From Candidatus Sericytochromatia bacterium S15B-MN24 CBMW_12 (GTDB taxonomy: Bacteria; Cyanobacteriota; Sericytochromatia; S15B-MN24; UBA4093), in NCBI GenBank assembly GCA_002083825.1, contig DAZV01000029.1, positions 1 to 64,000 on the forward strand: 64,000 nucleotides of DNA, given 5' to 3'. The notes below the pieces were generated by a model. It saw only the letters and a program-made list of their open reading frames with translations, had not been told where the DNA came from and made no database searches. Positions 17,495 to 26,550 of this stretch are shown in pieces. Numbering within the stretch: position 1 is the stretch's first letter; each line of letters opens with the position of its first letter. Both the position numbers and the translations under genes were made by a program.

Positions 17495-18664
17495 ATGGCC
17501 GAGCACATGCGCATCATGCTTCCGGGACCGACCCCCTGCCCCGACGAGGTCCTCAGGGCCCTCTCGCGGCCGATGATCAACCATCGCGGCCCCGAGTTCG
17601 TCAAGATCGTCAACGCCTGCACCGAGGGCGTGAAATGGCTCTACCAGACGAAAAACGACCTTCTCACCCTCACCACCTCCGGCACCGGAGCCATGGAGTC
17701 GGCCGTCGTCAACGTACTCAGTCCTGGCGACAAGGTGCTCGCGCTGGTGTCGGGCGAGTTCGGCAAGCGCTTCGCGGCGATCGCCCGAGCCTACGGCGCC
17801 GATGTGGACGCCCTCGAAGTCCCCTACGGCGAACCCGTGACGCCCGAGATCGTAGCCTCGAAGCTCGACGAAGGCACGCGTTACGCAGCGGTGCTCCTGA
17901 CCCATAACGAGACCTCAACCGCGCTCCTCAACCCGATCGCGGCGATCGCCCGGGTCATCCGAGAACGCCTCCCCGACACCCTCATCCTCGTCGACGCCGT
18001 CTCCGGCATGGGAACCGCTCCCCTGCCCGCGGACGAACTCGACCTGGACGTCGTGGTCGCCGGCGCCCAGAAGGCCTTCATGCTGCCTCCCGGACTCGCC
18101 TTCGCCTCCGTCAGCCCCCGCGCCTGGGAAGCCTACCAGCACGCCAAGATGCCCCGCTTCTACTTCGACTACGGCAAGGCCCGGGACTTTCTCGCCAAGG
18201 GACAGACCCCCTGGACGCCCGCCATCTCGCTTTTCTTCGGGCTGGAAGTGGCAGTCCGCTTACTTCGAGAAGAAGGCCTCGACGGCATCTTCAAGCGCCA
18301 CGAACGCCTGATGCGCATGGTGCGCGCGGGCGCCCGCGGCCTCGGCCTGAAGCTGGTGGTGTCGGAAGAGCGCTATGCCTCGCGGGCCGTCACCGGCATC
18401 TACGCCCCCGAGGGCATGGACCCCGCCGTCCTGCGCAAGACCCTGCAGGCGCGCTTCGGCTACGTCGTGGCGGGCGGCCAGGGACCGTTGACCTCGACCA
18501 TCTTCCGGGTGGGCCACCTGGGTTACTACGACGAGGCGGACATGCTCGGATTGATAGCCGCCCTGGAGGCGACGCTCGTTTCGCTCGGCGAGGACGTCAC
18601 GCCGGGAGCCGGAGTGGCGGCTGCCCAGGCGGAGCTGATGCCCACGAAGGCCATGGCCTGGTAA
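17495..18664 (+). CDS. Class V aminotransferase (alanine-glyoxylate / serine-pyruvate type)
   Basis: A 389-residue PLP enzyme of the alanine-glyoxylate/serine-pyruvate aminotransferase family. The start RIMLPGPTPCPDEVLRA, the segment TTSGTGAMESAVVN and the PLP lysine K193 in AGAQKAFMLPPGL fit. With serA 9 nt downstream, it may supply serine or glycine from glyoxylate or exchange amino groups with hydroxypyruvate. In Cyanobacteria a close relative was once named soluble hydrogenase small subunit, a misnomer. GAGAGGAGTATCCC precedes the ATG. Substrate choice is inferred. Confidence 0.9.
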   Translation: MAEHMRIMLPGPTPCPDEVLRALSRPMINHRGPEFVKIVNACTEGVKWLYQTKNDLLTLTTSGTGAMESAVVNVLSPGDKVLALVSGEFGKRFAAIARAYGADVDALEVPYGEPVTPEIVASKLDEGTRYAAVLLTHNETSTALLNPIAAIARVIRERLPDTLILVDAVSGMGTAPLPADELDLDVVVAGAQKAFMLPPGLAFASVSPRAWEAYQHAKMPRFYFDYGKARDFLAKGQTPWTPAISLFFGLEVAVRLLREEGLDGIFKRHERLMRMVRAGARGLGLKLVVSEERYASRAVTGIYAPEGMDPAVLRKTLQARFGYVVAGGQGPLTSTIFRVGHLGYYDEADMLGLIAALEATLVSLGEDVTPGAGVAAAQAELMPTKAMAW

Positions 18665-18673
18665 GGAACTGAC

Positions 18674-20287
18674 TTGAAAAACCCTCTCGCACTCGCCAAG
18701 GTTCTCCTGCTCGACCGGGTCGATCCCGCCGCCATCCCGCTCTTCGATGCCGTCGCCGAGGTGGATGCCCGGGACGCCATCGCCCCTGACGAACTGCTCG
18801 CGATCATCGGGGAGTACGACGCCCTCATGGTCCGCTCGGCCACCAAGGTCACCCGCGCGGTCATCGAGGCGGGCAAGCGCCTCCGGATCATCGGTCGCGC
18901 CGGCGTGGGAGTCGACAACATCGACGTCAACGCCGCGACCCAAGCCGGCATCATCGTGGTCAACTCCCCGGAAGGCAACACCATCGCCGCCTCCGAACAT
19001 GCCCTCGCCCTGATGCTGGCCCTCTCCCGCCGCGTCGCTCCCGCCGACGCCTCCATGAAGGCCGGCCTCTGGAAGCGCGAAGCCTTCATGGGCAACGAAC
19101 TCTACCATTCGACCCTCGGCGTCATGGGACTCGGCAAGATCGGAGCGCGCCTCGTCAAGGCCGCAAACGCCTTGGGCATGCACGTTCTGGCTTTCGACCC
19201 CTTCGTGACCCCCGAGCGCGCCACCGAGATGGGAGCCGAACTCGTGGGCCTCGACGAGCTTCTCGCCAACTCGGACTACCTGAGCATCCACGTGCCCAAG
19301 ACCCCCGAAACCCAGGGGCTCTTCAATCGGCAAACGTTCGCCAAGTGCAAGCGGGGAATCCGGATCATCAACGCCGCCCGGGGCGGCATCATCGACGAAG
19401 CAGCCCTCGCCGAAGCCATCCGTGAGGGCCAGGTGGCCGGTGCCGCCCTCGACGTCTTCGCCCAGGAACCCCTGCAAGCCGACAGCCCCCTGCGCGATCT
19501 CGGAGACCGGATCATCCTCACCCCTCACCTGGGAGCCTCCACGGAGGAAGCCCAGGTCAAGGTGGCCGTCGACGTCGCCGAACAGATTGCCTGCGTCCTG
19601 AAAGGCGAGTCCGCCCGGTCGGCCGTCAACATCCCCTCGATGCGCCCCGAGCTGATCGAACCCGTCCGCGCCTTCTTGCCCCTCGCCGAGAAACTCGGCT
19701 CCCTCGCCGCTCAGATCATGACGGGTCCCGTCCGGCGGATCGAGGTGCTCTACCACGGAGGCCTCGCAAGCAAGGCCGTCGAACCCCTCACCACCGCCAT
19801 GCTGAAGGGAATCCTCTCGCAGGCCGTTCCGGAGGGCGTCAACTACGTCAACGCGAACCTGGTCGCCAAGGAACGCGGCCTGGAGGTTCGCGAGGCCCGC
19901 TCCAGCGACGTCAAGGACTACGCGGATCTCATCACGGTGAGCCTGATCGGGGACGAGGACGCCCATACGGTCGCCGGCACGATGCTCAGCGACCCGGGCC
20001 AGGGCGGAGGAGCTCGACTGGTCAAGATCGACGCGTTCGCATTCAACCTCATGCCCCAAGGATACGTGCTCCTGATCCCTCACCAGGACATGCCTGGCGC
20101 CGTCGGACAGGTGGGCACCCTGCTGGGACACGCCAACATCAACATCTTTGGCCTGCAGCTGGGGCGTCAACACAAGCAGGGCCCCGCGTTGATGGTTTTG
20201 AACGTGGACGAGGCCGTTCCGAGGACCCTCCTCGAGGAACTCGGAGCGCTGCCGGGCTTCCACGACGTGCGCTGCGTCACCTTGTAG
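18674..20287 (+). CDS. serA: D-3-phosphoglycerate dehydrogenase, long type
   Basis: This enzyme oxidises 3-phosphoglycerate, the first step of serine synthesis. The 537 residues hold the substrate domain, the NAD domain (GLGKIG near residue 152, INAARGGIIDE, catalytic H285 in LTPHLGAST), an intervening domain, and a C-terminal ACT domain (LLIPHQDMPGAVGQVGTLLG) that normally senses serine. The start is a TTG 9 nt after the aminotransferase, so the two form an operon. Confidence 0.97.
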   Translation: MKNPLALAKVLLLDRVDPAAIPLFDAVAEVDARDAIAPDELLAIIGEYDALMVRSATKVTRAVIEAGKRLRIIGRAGVGVDNIDVNAATQAGIIVVNSPEGNTIAASEHALALMLALSRRVAPADASMKAGLWKREAFMGNELYHSTLGVMGLGKIGARLVKAANALGMHVLAFDPFVTPERATEMGAELVGLDELLANSDYLSIHVPKTPETQGLFNRQTFAKCKRGIRIINAARGGIIDEAALAEAIREGQVAGAALDVFAQEPLQADSPLRDLGDRIILTPHLGASTEEAQVKVAVDVAEQIACVLKGESARSAVNIPSMRPELIEPVRAFLPLAEKLGSLAAQIMTGPVRRIEVLYHGGLASKAVEPLTTAMLKGILSQAVPEGVNYVNANLVAKERGLEVREARSSDVKDYADLITVSLIGDEDAHTVAGTMLSDPGQGGGARLVKIDAFAFNLMPQGYVLLIPHQDMPGAVGQVGTLLGHANINIFGLQLGRQHKQGPALMVLNVDEAVPRTLLEELGALPGFHDVRCVTL

Positions 20288-20306
20288 ATCAGGCGACCGG
20301 AGCCCC

Positions 20307-23198
20307 ATGCCGAGCTTCATCTCGATCCGTACCAAGCTGGCATTGGTCATGATCGCCCTCCTCATCGCGACCCTGGGCGCGCTGGGGTTATTTCTCAACC
20401 AGGCGATCACCCGGACGCTCCAGGCGCAGACCCTCAGGCTCGAGAAACGCTACGCCGTGAACGTCCAGCAGAGTATCAACCAGGTGCTCTTCGGGGGAAG
20501 CGAGCAGGTCCAGGCCTACGTGGTTTCCCTGGTGGAGCGGGATCCGTACCTGCGCTACGTGGCCGTCATCGATCGGGAGACGCGACGGGCGATCGCCCAC
20601 AGTGATCCCACCCAGATCGGAACGCGCCTCGACGATCCCTTGACCCGCCGCGGCTTCGACGCGTTGACGCGTGACGCTCCCCTGGCCCAGGCCACGAAAC
20701 TGCCCAACGGCGAGCCTATCCACGACGTCTCGCTGCCCTTCCTCCGCGGCGACCAGCTCGAACCCGCGGGGATCATCCGGATCGGCAACTCCACTGCCAA
20801 CCTCTGGGCCGCCGTGGTTCAAGCCCGCACGATCGGCCTCATGCTCCTGCTGGCCTGCCTCGCAGCCGCCATGATCATGGCCTTCGCCATCACCCGCCGG
20901 GTCACCGCCGGACTCAACCAGCTCGTCGCGATCGTCAAGCGGCTAGGAGAGGGCGACCACCTGGCGAAAGTTCCCCCCAGAACGGGGATTCAGGACGAAA
21001 TCGACCAGCTGGGAAAGAACTTCAACCAGATGGCCGAGCAACTCCAGGCGTACGCAGGCGAGCTGGAACGGCAGGTCGAGGAGCGCGCGCGGGAACTGGC
21101 CAAGGCGAACGCAAGCCTGATCGAGAGCGAGCAACTCCTGCGTACGGTCGTCATGCACGCTCCGGTGATCCTCTTCGCCCTGGATCCCCAGGGAAGGGTC
21201 ATCTTTTCGGAAGGACGGGGCCTGAGCAACGTCAGCTTGGCTCCCGGCGAGCTGGTCGGGCGGTCCTACCTGGACGTCATCCCCGATCCGCGCGCCCGGG
21301 AGCTGACGAAGCGGGCGATCGCCGGCGAGCGGATCCACGCCATCCTCAGCGCGCCGAACCACATGGCGATCGAGCACTGGTTCAGCCCGATGCTCGGACC
21401 GAAAGGCGAGGTGCTCCGGGTCATCGGAGTGGCGATCGACATCACCGAACGCATGCTCCTCGAGGAACAACTGCGGGGGCAGTACGAGCGACTCAAGGAG
21501 CTGGACCGGCTCAAGAGCAACTTCGTCAATGCCGTGACCCACGAACTGCGCACGCCCTTGACGTCGATCATGGGCTACGCGGAATTCCTCGAGGACGAAA
21601 TCGGCGGGTCGCTGGCGGCGCCCCAGCTCGAGTTCGTCAAGCAAATCCAGCGCGGTAGCCGAAGGCTCGAATTCCTCCTCAACGATCTCCTGGACTTCGC
21701 CCGGATCGAAGCGGGCACCTTCCGGCTTCGGGTGACCAAGGCGGATCTCGGCCTGAAGATTCGCGAGATCGTCCAAAGCCTGAAACCCCAGGCGGACGAG
21801 GCGGGACTGTCCCTGCAAGCGGATCTTCCCGAAGCGCCCCTTTGGGTTCGGATGGACGCGCAGCGCATCGGACAGGTCCTGATCAACCTGATCGGAAACG
21901 CCCTGAAGTTCACCACGACCACCGGCGAGATCTTCGTCAGCGCGCGTCCCACCGGGGATCCCGCGGTCGAATCGCCGCAAGCGCTTCTCTGCGAGGTGAG
22001 GGACACGGGAATAGGCATCGCCGCGGCGGATCTTCCGAAGCTCTTCCAGCGCTTCAGCCAGCTGGAGAGCGGGGTGAAACACGGCAAGGGGGCAGGCCTC
22101 GGCCTGAGCATCAGCAAAGCGCTGGTCGAGGCTCACGGGGGGGAGATCGGGGTGAAAAGCGAGCCCGGCAAGGGAACCACGTTCTGGTTCACGCTGCCCC
22201 TCGGCCCGGGACCGACGCTCGCGATCGCGTCGGAGGACAGCGCCGAGGAACCCCCGACGGGAGCGATGAGGCGTGATCGCGCCGCAGTCCGCCGGAAGGG
22301 CTCAGAGCAGAATGACGACCGGCAACAGGGGGTGTTTTTGACGGGCCTCGTCGAAACGTTCGGCCTCGTCGAGCGTGAGGGCGAGATCGGCCCGGGTCGC
22401 CCCGATGGCCCGTCGGGCCTTGAGGGTGAGGGGTTTCGAGCCGGCCACCTCGGCCAGGGCGTCCGGGTCGTGGAAGTAGGTGACGGGACCTTGGTAGAGG
22501 CGCTTGCCGGACTCGGCCTTGAGGGCGACCGCGAGTGCCGGTTGCGCGCCCGTTCCGCGGGCGTCCAGGACCAGCGCGGAGGGGCTTTCGGCGAGGGGAT
22601 CGGCCACGACGGCGAAGTCGAGGTCCAGGGCGGGCGCGACGAGGGCGGCGAGGCTATCCGATCCCCAGAGCGGAAGTTCGAGCGTCACCTCGACCGAGCC
22701 GTCCGGCCAGGGCGTGACGGTCTTGACCGGGGTGGCGGCGACCTTGGCGCGCAGGGCGTTGCGGAGGCTCTCGTCGACGGCCGCGAGATCTCGGACGAAG
22801 GCGTTCCCGCTCACCCGGAGCCGGCTGAGCGCCTCGTGAAGCCGGCGCGTCCCGTCGGTGACCGCCGTTCGCTGCGCGAGGGCGCGGCGCTGGGCCAGCG
22901 TTCCGCGATCCGGGGAGAAGCCGAGGCCGGTCATGGTGAGGACGCCACGGGTCCAGTCGATTCGGAGGCCCTCGCCGGTCTCGATGAGCCGACTTTCGGG
23001 CGCTTGCGCCTTGACCGGGGAGCTTTCCGACGCCGCGGGCGCTCCAACGATCACCGAGGACGTAGCGCCCGGGGGCGAAGCACCCAGGGGCGAAGCGCTC
23101 GCGGACGCGGTACCCGTAAGCGACGAATCTGCGGCCTGTGCGGCGGCCGGCAGCGGCGAGATGGCGATCGCCAAAGAAACGGACAAGCCCGCAGCTAG
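20307..23198 (+). CDS. Membrane sensor histidine kinase (PAS) with unusual antisense-encoded tail
   Basis: A two-component sensor. Order: membrane helix 1 (about residues 9-31), extracytoplasmic sensor, membrane helix 2 (about 173-195), HAMP, PAS (about 272-390), HisKA with H412 in VTHELRTPL, and HATPase with NALKFT, DTGIGI and GKGAGLGLSIS. The domain ends near residue 635 (FWFTLPL, base 22200). The frame stays open for about 320 more residues, antisense to the secreted gene at 22302-23225. Both other frames hit TGA at 22267 and 22274, so a frameshift (real or sequencing) just before may hide the true stop. No response regulator lies nearby. Confidence 0.8.
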   Translation: MPSFISIRTKLALVMIALLIATLGALGLFLNQAITRTLQAQTLRLEKRYAVNVQQSINQVLFGGSEQVQAYVVSLVERDPYLRYVAVIDRETRRAIAHSDPTQIGTRLDDPLTRRGFDALTRDAPLAQATKLPNGEPIHDVSLPFLRGDQLEPAGIIRIGNSTANLWAAVVQARTIGLMLLLACLAAAMIMAFAITRRVTAGLNQLVAIVKRLGEGDHLAKVPPRTGIQDEIDQLGKNFNQMAEQLQAYAGELERQVEERARELAKANASLIESEQLLRTVVMHAPVILFALDPQGRVIFSEGRGLSNVSLAPGELVGRSYLDVIPDPRARELTKRAIAGERIHAILSAPNHMAIEHWFSPMLGPKGEVLRVIGVAIDITERMLLEEQLRGQYERLKELDRLKSNFVNAVTHELRTPLTSIMGYAEFLEDEIGGSLAAPQLEFVKQIQRGSRRLEFLLNDLLDFARIEAGTFRLRVTKADLGLKIREIVQSLKPQADEAGLSLQADLPEAPLWVRMDAQRIGQVLINLIGNALKFTTTTGEIFVSARPTGDPAVESPQALLCEVRDTGIGIAAADLPKLFQRFSQLESGVKHGKGAGLGLSISKALVEAHGGEIGVKSEPGKGTTFWFTLPLGPGPTLAIASEDSAEEPPTGAMRRDRAAVRRKGSEQNDDRQQGVFLTGLVETFGLVEREGEIGPGRPDGPSGLEGEGFRAGHLGQGVRVVEVGDGTLVEALAGLGLEGDRECRLRARSAGVQDQRGGAFGEGIGHDGEVEVQGGRDEGGEAIRSPERKFERHLDRAVRPGRDGLDRGGGDLGAQGVAEALVDGREISDEGVPAHPEPAERLVKPARPVGDRRSLREGAALGQRSAIRGEAEAGHGEDATGPVDSEALAGLDEPTFGRLRLDRGAFRRRGRSNDHRGRSARGRSTQGRSARGRGTRKRRICGLCGGRQRRDGDRQRNGQARS

Positions 23199-23225
23199 AA
23201 GTTTTCGGGAGAACCGAGTGCCCAT
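22302..23225 (-). CDS. Secreted LPP20/FlgP-like protein
   Basis: About 307 residues with a clear signal peptide (MGTRFSRKLLAAGLSVSLAI then PAAAQA). After a Ser/Ala-rich linker, the region IDWTRGVLTMTGLGFSP through LSRLRVSGNAFVRDLAAVD with PDGSVEVTLELPLWG resembles LPP20-type domains; the segment SALVLDARGTGAQPALAV is also found in such proteins. I start at the ATG at 23225 because AAGGAGG lies 8 nt upstream. It converges on, and fully overlaps, the tail of the kinase frame. Exact role unknown; envelope location inferred. Confidence 0.75.
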   Translation of the reverse strand: MGTRFSRKLLAAGLSVSLAIAISPLPAAAQAADSSLTGTASASASPLGASPPGATSSVIVGAPAASESSPVKAQAPESRLIETGEGLRIDWTRGVLTMTGLGFSPDRGTLAQRRALAQRTAVTDGTRRLHEALSRLRVSGNAFVRDLAAVDESLRNALRAKVAATPVKTVTPWPDGSVEVTLELPLWGSDSLAALVAPALDLDFAVVADPLAESPSALVLDARGTGAQPALAVALKAESGKRLYQGPVTYFHDPDALAEVAGSKPLTLKARRAIGATRADLALTLDEAERFDEARQKHPLLPVVILL

Positions 23226-23254
23226 GCGCATTCCCTCCTTGGATGAACCCCCAT

Positions 23255-23263
23255 GATATACCA
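23255..23263 (-). promoter_or_regulatory. Candidate extended -10 for the LPP20-like gene
   Basis: On the minus strand TG-G-TATATC lies about 30 nt before the chosen start at 23225, in the 74-nt divergent gap shared with the RidA gene. No clear -35 is seen. Confidence 0.4.
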
Positions 23264-23299
23264 CGCCCCCCGAGGGTTGACACGAAAAAGGAGAGCCTC

Positions 23300-23755
23300 A
23301 TGGTCATCGAAGCCCGTTTGAAGGAACTCGGCATCACGCTTCCCGAGCCCAGCGCGGCGGTAGCGAACTACTTGCCCGTCGTCGAGGAAGGGGGCTGGAT
23401 CACGGTCTCCGGGCAGTTGCCCCTCCAGGACGGAAAGCTCAGCTGTTCGGGATACGTCGGCGGGAACGTCTCCGTCGAGGAGGCCTATCAGGCGGCGCGT
23501 CTCTGCGCCATCAACGGGCTCGCGCAGATCAAGCAGGCGGCGGGCAGTCTCGAACGCGTCCGGATCATCCGGGTGGGCGGCTTCGTCGCCTCGGCCGCAG
23601 GATTCACGGGGCAGCCGAAGGTGATCAACGGCGCCTCCGACCTGCTCGTCGAGGTGCTGGGCGAGCGTGGCCGCCACGCCCGGGCGGCGGTCGGGGTGGC
23701 CGAGTTGCCCATGGGAGCGGCGGTGGAAGTGGAATTCAGCGCGAGGATCCTCTGA
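23300..23755 (+). CDS. RidA-family (YjgF/YER057c/UK114) protein
   Basis: A 151-residue member of the RidA superfamily, trimeric proteins that in the archetype deaminate reactive enamine/imine intermediates. The signature [27 protein letters not shown] and [20 protein letters not shown] fits the longer RidA-like subfamily that lacks proof of deaminase activity. AAAGGAGAGCCTC precedes the ATG. It shares one base with the PfkB gene (TGATG), so they are co-translated. Confidence 0.88.
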   Translation: MVIEARLKELGITLPEPSAAVANYLPVVEEGGWITVSGQLPLQDGKLSCSGYVGGNVSVEEAYQAARLCAINGLAQIKQAAGSLERVRIIRVGGFVASAAGFTGQPKVINGASDLLVEVLGERGRHARAAVGVAELPMGAAVEVEFSARIL

Positions 23756-24786
23756 TGGAGGTACTTTGCGTCGGCGAGGTCCTGATCGACTGGGTTTCGA
23801 CCGAGCGTGGAGCGACGTTGCATTCGGCCGAGGCCTTTCACCCCGCTCCGGGCGGAGCCCCCGCCAACGTGGCGGTCGGGCTTTCGCGACTGGGGGTGAA
23901 GGTCGGCTTCCTCGGCAAAATCGCCCGGGATCCCTGGGGAGATCGCCTGCTCGAGCACCTCCGGACCGAGGGAATAGAGACCCGCGAGGTGAGGCGCGAT
24001 GCCGAAGCGGACACCCGGATGGCCTACGTCCTCCTGGACGAGGCGGGCGAGCGGCATCTGGCGGCCTTCTCGCGGCAATCGGCCGATGCCCGGCTCGCCG
24101 CGTCCGAGGTGGAGGGGGTTTCGCTGGAAGGGGTCACCATCGTCTACCTGACGTCGATGATGCAGGCCCAGGCGCCCGCGCGAGAGGCGTTCGCGCGCAT
24201 GGTGGCCAAGGCCAAGGAGGCAGGCGCAATCCTGGTCTACGATCCCAACTACCGGCCGGTACTCTGGGAAGCCTCGCCCTTGGGCGCAGATACCCGGGGG
24301 ACTTCGGCCCAAGAAACCGAGACCATGGGAGTGAAAGCCGCCCGATCGGCCCTGGAAGAGGCCTCTCGCGCGGCCGATCTCCTCAAGCTGGGGACCGAGG
24401 AGCTGGCGTTCCTGACGGGGACGCGAGACCTGCGCGAAGGGATGGCGCGGGCATGGGCGCGCTTCGAGCCGGCGCTCTTGGTGGTGACCGATGGGCCACT
24501 GGGCTGCTTCTGGAAGAATGCGGCCGGCGAGGGACATGTGCAGGCGATCGCAGTCCCCGCACTCGACCCCACCGGGGCCGGCGACGGCTTCGTGGCCGGC
24601 CTGCTCGCGGGAATCCTGGAGGAAGGAGCGGATCCCGAGATCCTGCGCCAACTTCCCAAGGAGACCATGGAGCCGCTCTTGTACCGCGCAAACGGCGTGG
24701 GCGCGCTGGTCACAACCAAGCTAGGCGCGATGACGGCCCTGCCGACGCACGAGGAGCTGGATGCCTGGCTGAAAGGCTGCGACTAA
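23755..24786 (+). CDS. PfkB-family carbohydrate kinase (fructokinase-like)
   Basis: A 343-residue ribokinase-fold sugar kinase. It shows the N-terminal GEVLIDWVS, the [15 protein letters not shown] substrate motif and the catalytic [16 protein letters not shown] with the base Asp near the C-terminus. The pattern is closest to fructokinases, but ribose, 2-keto-3-deoxygluconate or other sugars are possible. Start overlaps the RidA-like gene by one base. No sugar transporter is near, so the substrate remains open. Confidence 0.88.
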   Translation: MEVLCVGEVLIDWVSTERGATLHSAEAFHPAPGGAPANVAVGLSRLGVKVGFLGKIARDPWGDRLLEHLRTEGIETREVRRDAEADTRMAYVLLDEAGERHLAAFSRQSADARLAASEVEGVSLEGVTIVYLTSMMQAQAPAREAFARMVAKAKEAGAILVYDPNYRPVLWEASPLGADTRGTSAQETETMGVKAARSALEEASRAADLLKLGTEELAFLTGTRDLREGMARAWARFEPALLVVTDGPLGCFWKNAAGEGHVQAIAVPALDPTGAGDGFVAGLLAGILEEGADPEILRQLPKETMEPLLYRANGVGALVTTKLGAMTALPTHEELDAWLKGCD

Positions 24787-24824
24787 ACCGCACCGACGCG
24801 GCAGGTTGACGTGGGCCAGCAGGC

Positions 24825-25745
24825 TCAGCGCAGGGCTGCGGCCACGTTCTCGATGGGATTGCGGTAGACGAAGGGCAGCGCCTGGTGAAGCTCGAAGCGG
24901 TAGCCTTGGGCCCCTTGGCTCAGCATCGTCGTGAGGGGCACCTTGTTGAAGGCCTGGTTCAGGGTATCCACCACGAAGAGCTTGCCGTTTTCTCGGACGA
25001 CGTTGAAGGCATGATCGACGCCGGGAGCGCCCTGGTAGAAGGTCCTGGCATAGCTGAAGAAGGAATCGATCTTGGCCTCCTGCAGCAGCACTTGAGTGGT
25101 GACGGCAAAGCCACGGCAATCGGCGAATCCGATCTTGTGATACTCCCCGATGCCAGCCGCTCCCAGGAGGTGTTGACGATTCAGGGCCTGGAGGGCCTCT
25201 TGCTGAGCCCCGCTTGCCGGATAGCGAATGGACTTGCGGGTTCGTTCCTGGATGGCCTCGATCTTCTGCCACAGGGTGAGCTTCTTGTCCGACCCTACCT
25301 GGCGGGCATGCTCGAGCAGCTCGCGCATGGGCTTGGAGTCCCGTTCAATCAGAAACGACGGTTGGGTTCCCCCGACGATATCCGACCCCTGGACCCGATG
25401 GTTGGGCATGAGCTTCTTGAATCCCCCCCGCGTGAACTGGGCCGGAGAGGTGACCGAGTCCGGGATGAGGGCATGCAGATCGGGCAGGGGTGCCGCATGG
25501 CCCGCGGCTTTCGTGATGGCGGCCCCTTCCCGGCGCAGGCCGACGACGGTTCCTTCGACGGCAGCTCCCGCAGCTTGGGCTGATCCTTGGGCGATGCGCT
25601 GCTGAACCTGAGTGCTCAGCTTCAGGGCGTCGTGCTCGAGCTTGCGAACCAAGGCTTGGCCCGTGCTCTGGACCGCGCTTTGGGCCGCCCGGACCGGAGT
25701 CCGGGTCAGGAACGATTCGATTCTCTGAGCGATTCGCTGCAACAT
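24825..25745 (-). CDS. Transglutaminase-like (papain-fold) protein with helical N-terminus
   Basis: A 306-residue protein, unrecognised by name. Residues 1-85 are Ala/Gln-rich and helical, with no signal peptide. The C-terminal half carries a possible Cys-His-Asp triad in transglutaminase order: C210 in GFADCRGFAV, H245 in VDHAFNVV, D260 in FVVDTLNQ. That spacing fits a transglutaminase/cysteine protease fold. It is convergent with the PfkB gene. A GGGAGAG site lies before the ATG. It could be a protease, a peptide amidase or a protein-modifying enzyme; this is inference from motifs. Confidence 0.65.
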   Translation of the reverse strand: MLQRIAQRIESFLTRTPVRAAQSAVQSTGQALVRKLEHDALKLSTQVQQRIAQGSAQAAGAAVEGTVVGLRREGAAITKAAGHAAPLPDLHALIPDSVTSPAQFTRGGFKKLMPNHRVQGSDIVGGTQPSFLIERDSKPMRELLEHARQVGSDKKLTLWQKIEAIQERTRKSIRYPASGAQQEALQALNRQHLLGAAGIGEYHKIGFADCRGFAVTTQVLLQEAKIDSFFSYARTFYQGAPGVDHAFNVVRENGKLFVVDTLNQAFNKVPLTTMLSQGAQGYRFELHQALPFVYRNPIENVAAALR

Positions 25746-26166
25746 CTCCGCACTCTCCCGCCGTTAGCTCCGCACTCTCTGGCAAGAGAGTTATCGGCAC
25801 GCCTTGTCGCTTCTTTCTTGGTTATTGCTCAAGCTTTTGAAAAATCATCGATCACGTCCGCGGGAATGCCGGCGGCGCGGTATCTGTCGGCCGGTTCGCA
25901 GCAGGGATAGGCCATGGCGGTGAAGGTAGGCGACGTCTCGATAGACGGTGCGGGTCCCGATTGTTAACGAGGGCCCTTTCGTTAAGTCGAGATTTGGAGA
26001 GGCAGGTAATGTTAGGAGCAGCGGCACGTTTGAGAAGCGGGCATGAAGCCTTTGTGAAACCTTCATTAATTGGGACATGGAGCGAGAGATCGGAGGGTAT
26101 AGAGAAACTGTGAGCGGTTCACCCCCAGCATCCGGGCTCAGTCCGGGACGAGGAAGCCGCCGGAGT
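25746..26166. other. Intergenic region with small inverted and direct repeats
   Basis: This gap between divergent genes encodes no convincing protein. It holds two copies of CTCCGCACTCTC (25747-25758 and near 25769), a 7-bp hairpin with a 4-nt loop (25774-25780 with 25785-25791) and a 7-8-7 inverted repeat TTAACGA-TCGTTAA (25964-25970 with 25979-25985) that could be an operator. Function not shown. Confidence 0.4.
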
Positions 26167-26206
26167 TGGTAGAATTCCTGGGTGAAGACCCGAGCATACA
26201 AGGAGG
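26167..26206 (+). promoter_or_regulatory. Extended -10 promoter and strong SD of the small helical protein gene
   Basis: TG-G-TAGAAT (26167-26175) is identical to the element before the aminotransferase gene. AAGGAGG (26200-26206) follows 6 nt before the ATG. This pairing suggests strong, independent expression with a leader of about 30 nt. Confidence 0.65.
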
Positions 26207-26212
26207 CTGAAC

Positions 26213-26458
26213 ATGGCACTTGGCGGAGCAGACGTCGTCAACACTAACGCCTACAACGGCATGGTCAACGCGACCAACGTTGCGGGTAAGCTCATGGACA
26301 AGATGGACAACCTGGTCAAGCAGTTGGCCGGCGCCGATGCCGCCACGGCTCAGCAGATTCAGGCTCAGCTCACCCAGCTCGGCCGCGTCTTCGACCTCGT
26401 AATGCGCGTCATGGAGCAGATCAAGCAGTCCTGGCAGGCTTACACCTCGGTACGTTAA
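26213..26458 (+). CDS. Small helical protein of unknown function (81 residues)
   Basis: I do not recognise the family. The product begins MALGGADVVNTNAYNGMV and is predicted almost wholly helical, with two amphipathic segments (VAGKLMDKMDNLVKQLAGA, then QIQAQLTQLGRVFDLVMRVM) split by an Ala-rich turn, ending QSWQAYTSVR. Size and helix-turn-helix shape recall secretion needle-like or WXG100-like small proteins, but no WxG motif or secretion gene cluster is present. It has its own promoter, near-ideal SD and UUCG terminator, so it is probably abundant and monocistronic. Confidence 0.7.
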   Translation: MALGGADVVNTNAYNGMVNATNVAGKLMDKMDNLVKQLAGADAATAQQIQAQLTQLGRVFDLVMRVMEQIKQSWQAYTSVR

Positions 26459-26510
26459 TGCCTTCGGCTGTTTCGAGACAGTCCGTTCGCCTCGGCCCAC
26501 CGTTCACCTT

Positions 26511-26536
26511 GGCCCACCGTTCGCGGTGGGCCTTTT
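26511..26536 (+). terminator. Intrinsic terminator with UUCG loop
   Basis: A perfect 9-bp stem GGCCCACCG with CGGTGGGCC (26511-26519 with 26524-26532) closes a TTCG tetraloop and is followed by TTTT. A second GGCCCACCGTTC, starting at 26494, precedes it as a partial direct copy. Confidence 0.88.
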
Positions 26537-26550
26537 GCCGTCTCATCTTC

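Noticed and set aside
25829-25915. A 28-residue minus-strand frame (starting MAYPCCEPADRYRAAGIP) and an overlapping TRTVYRDVAYL helix-turn-helix-like stretch in another frame
   Set aside because: No ribosome-binding site and no upstream domain. It may be the decayed end of a regulator, but the evidence is too thin to call a gene or pseudogene.
26213-26458. Calling the small helical protein a type III needle or WXG100 protein
   Set aside because: Size and helix pattern are alike, but there is no WxG turn, no conserved needle residues I can point to and no secretion genes beside it.
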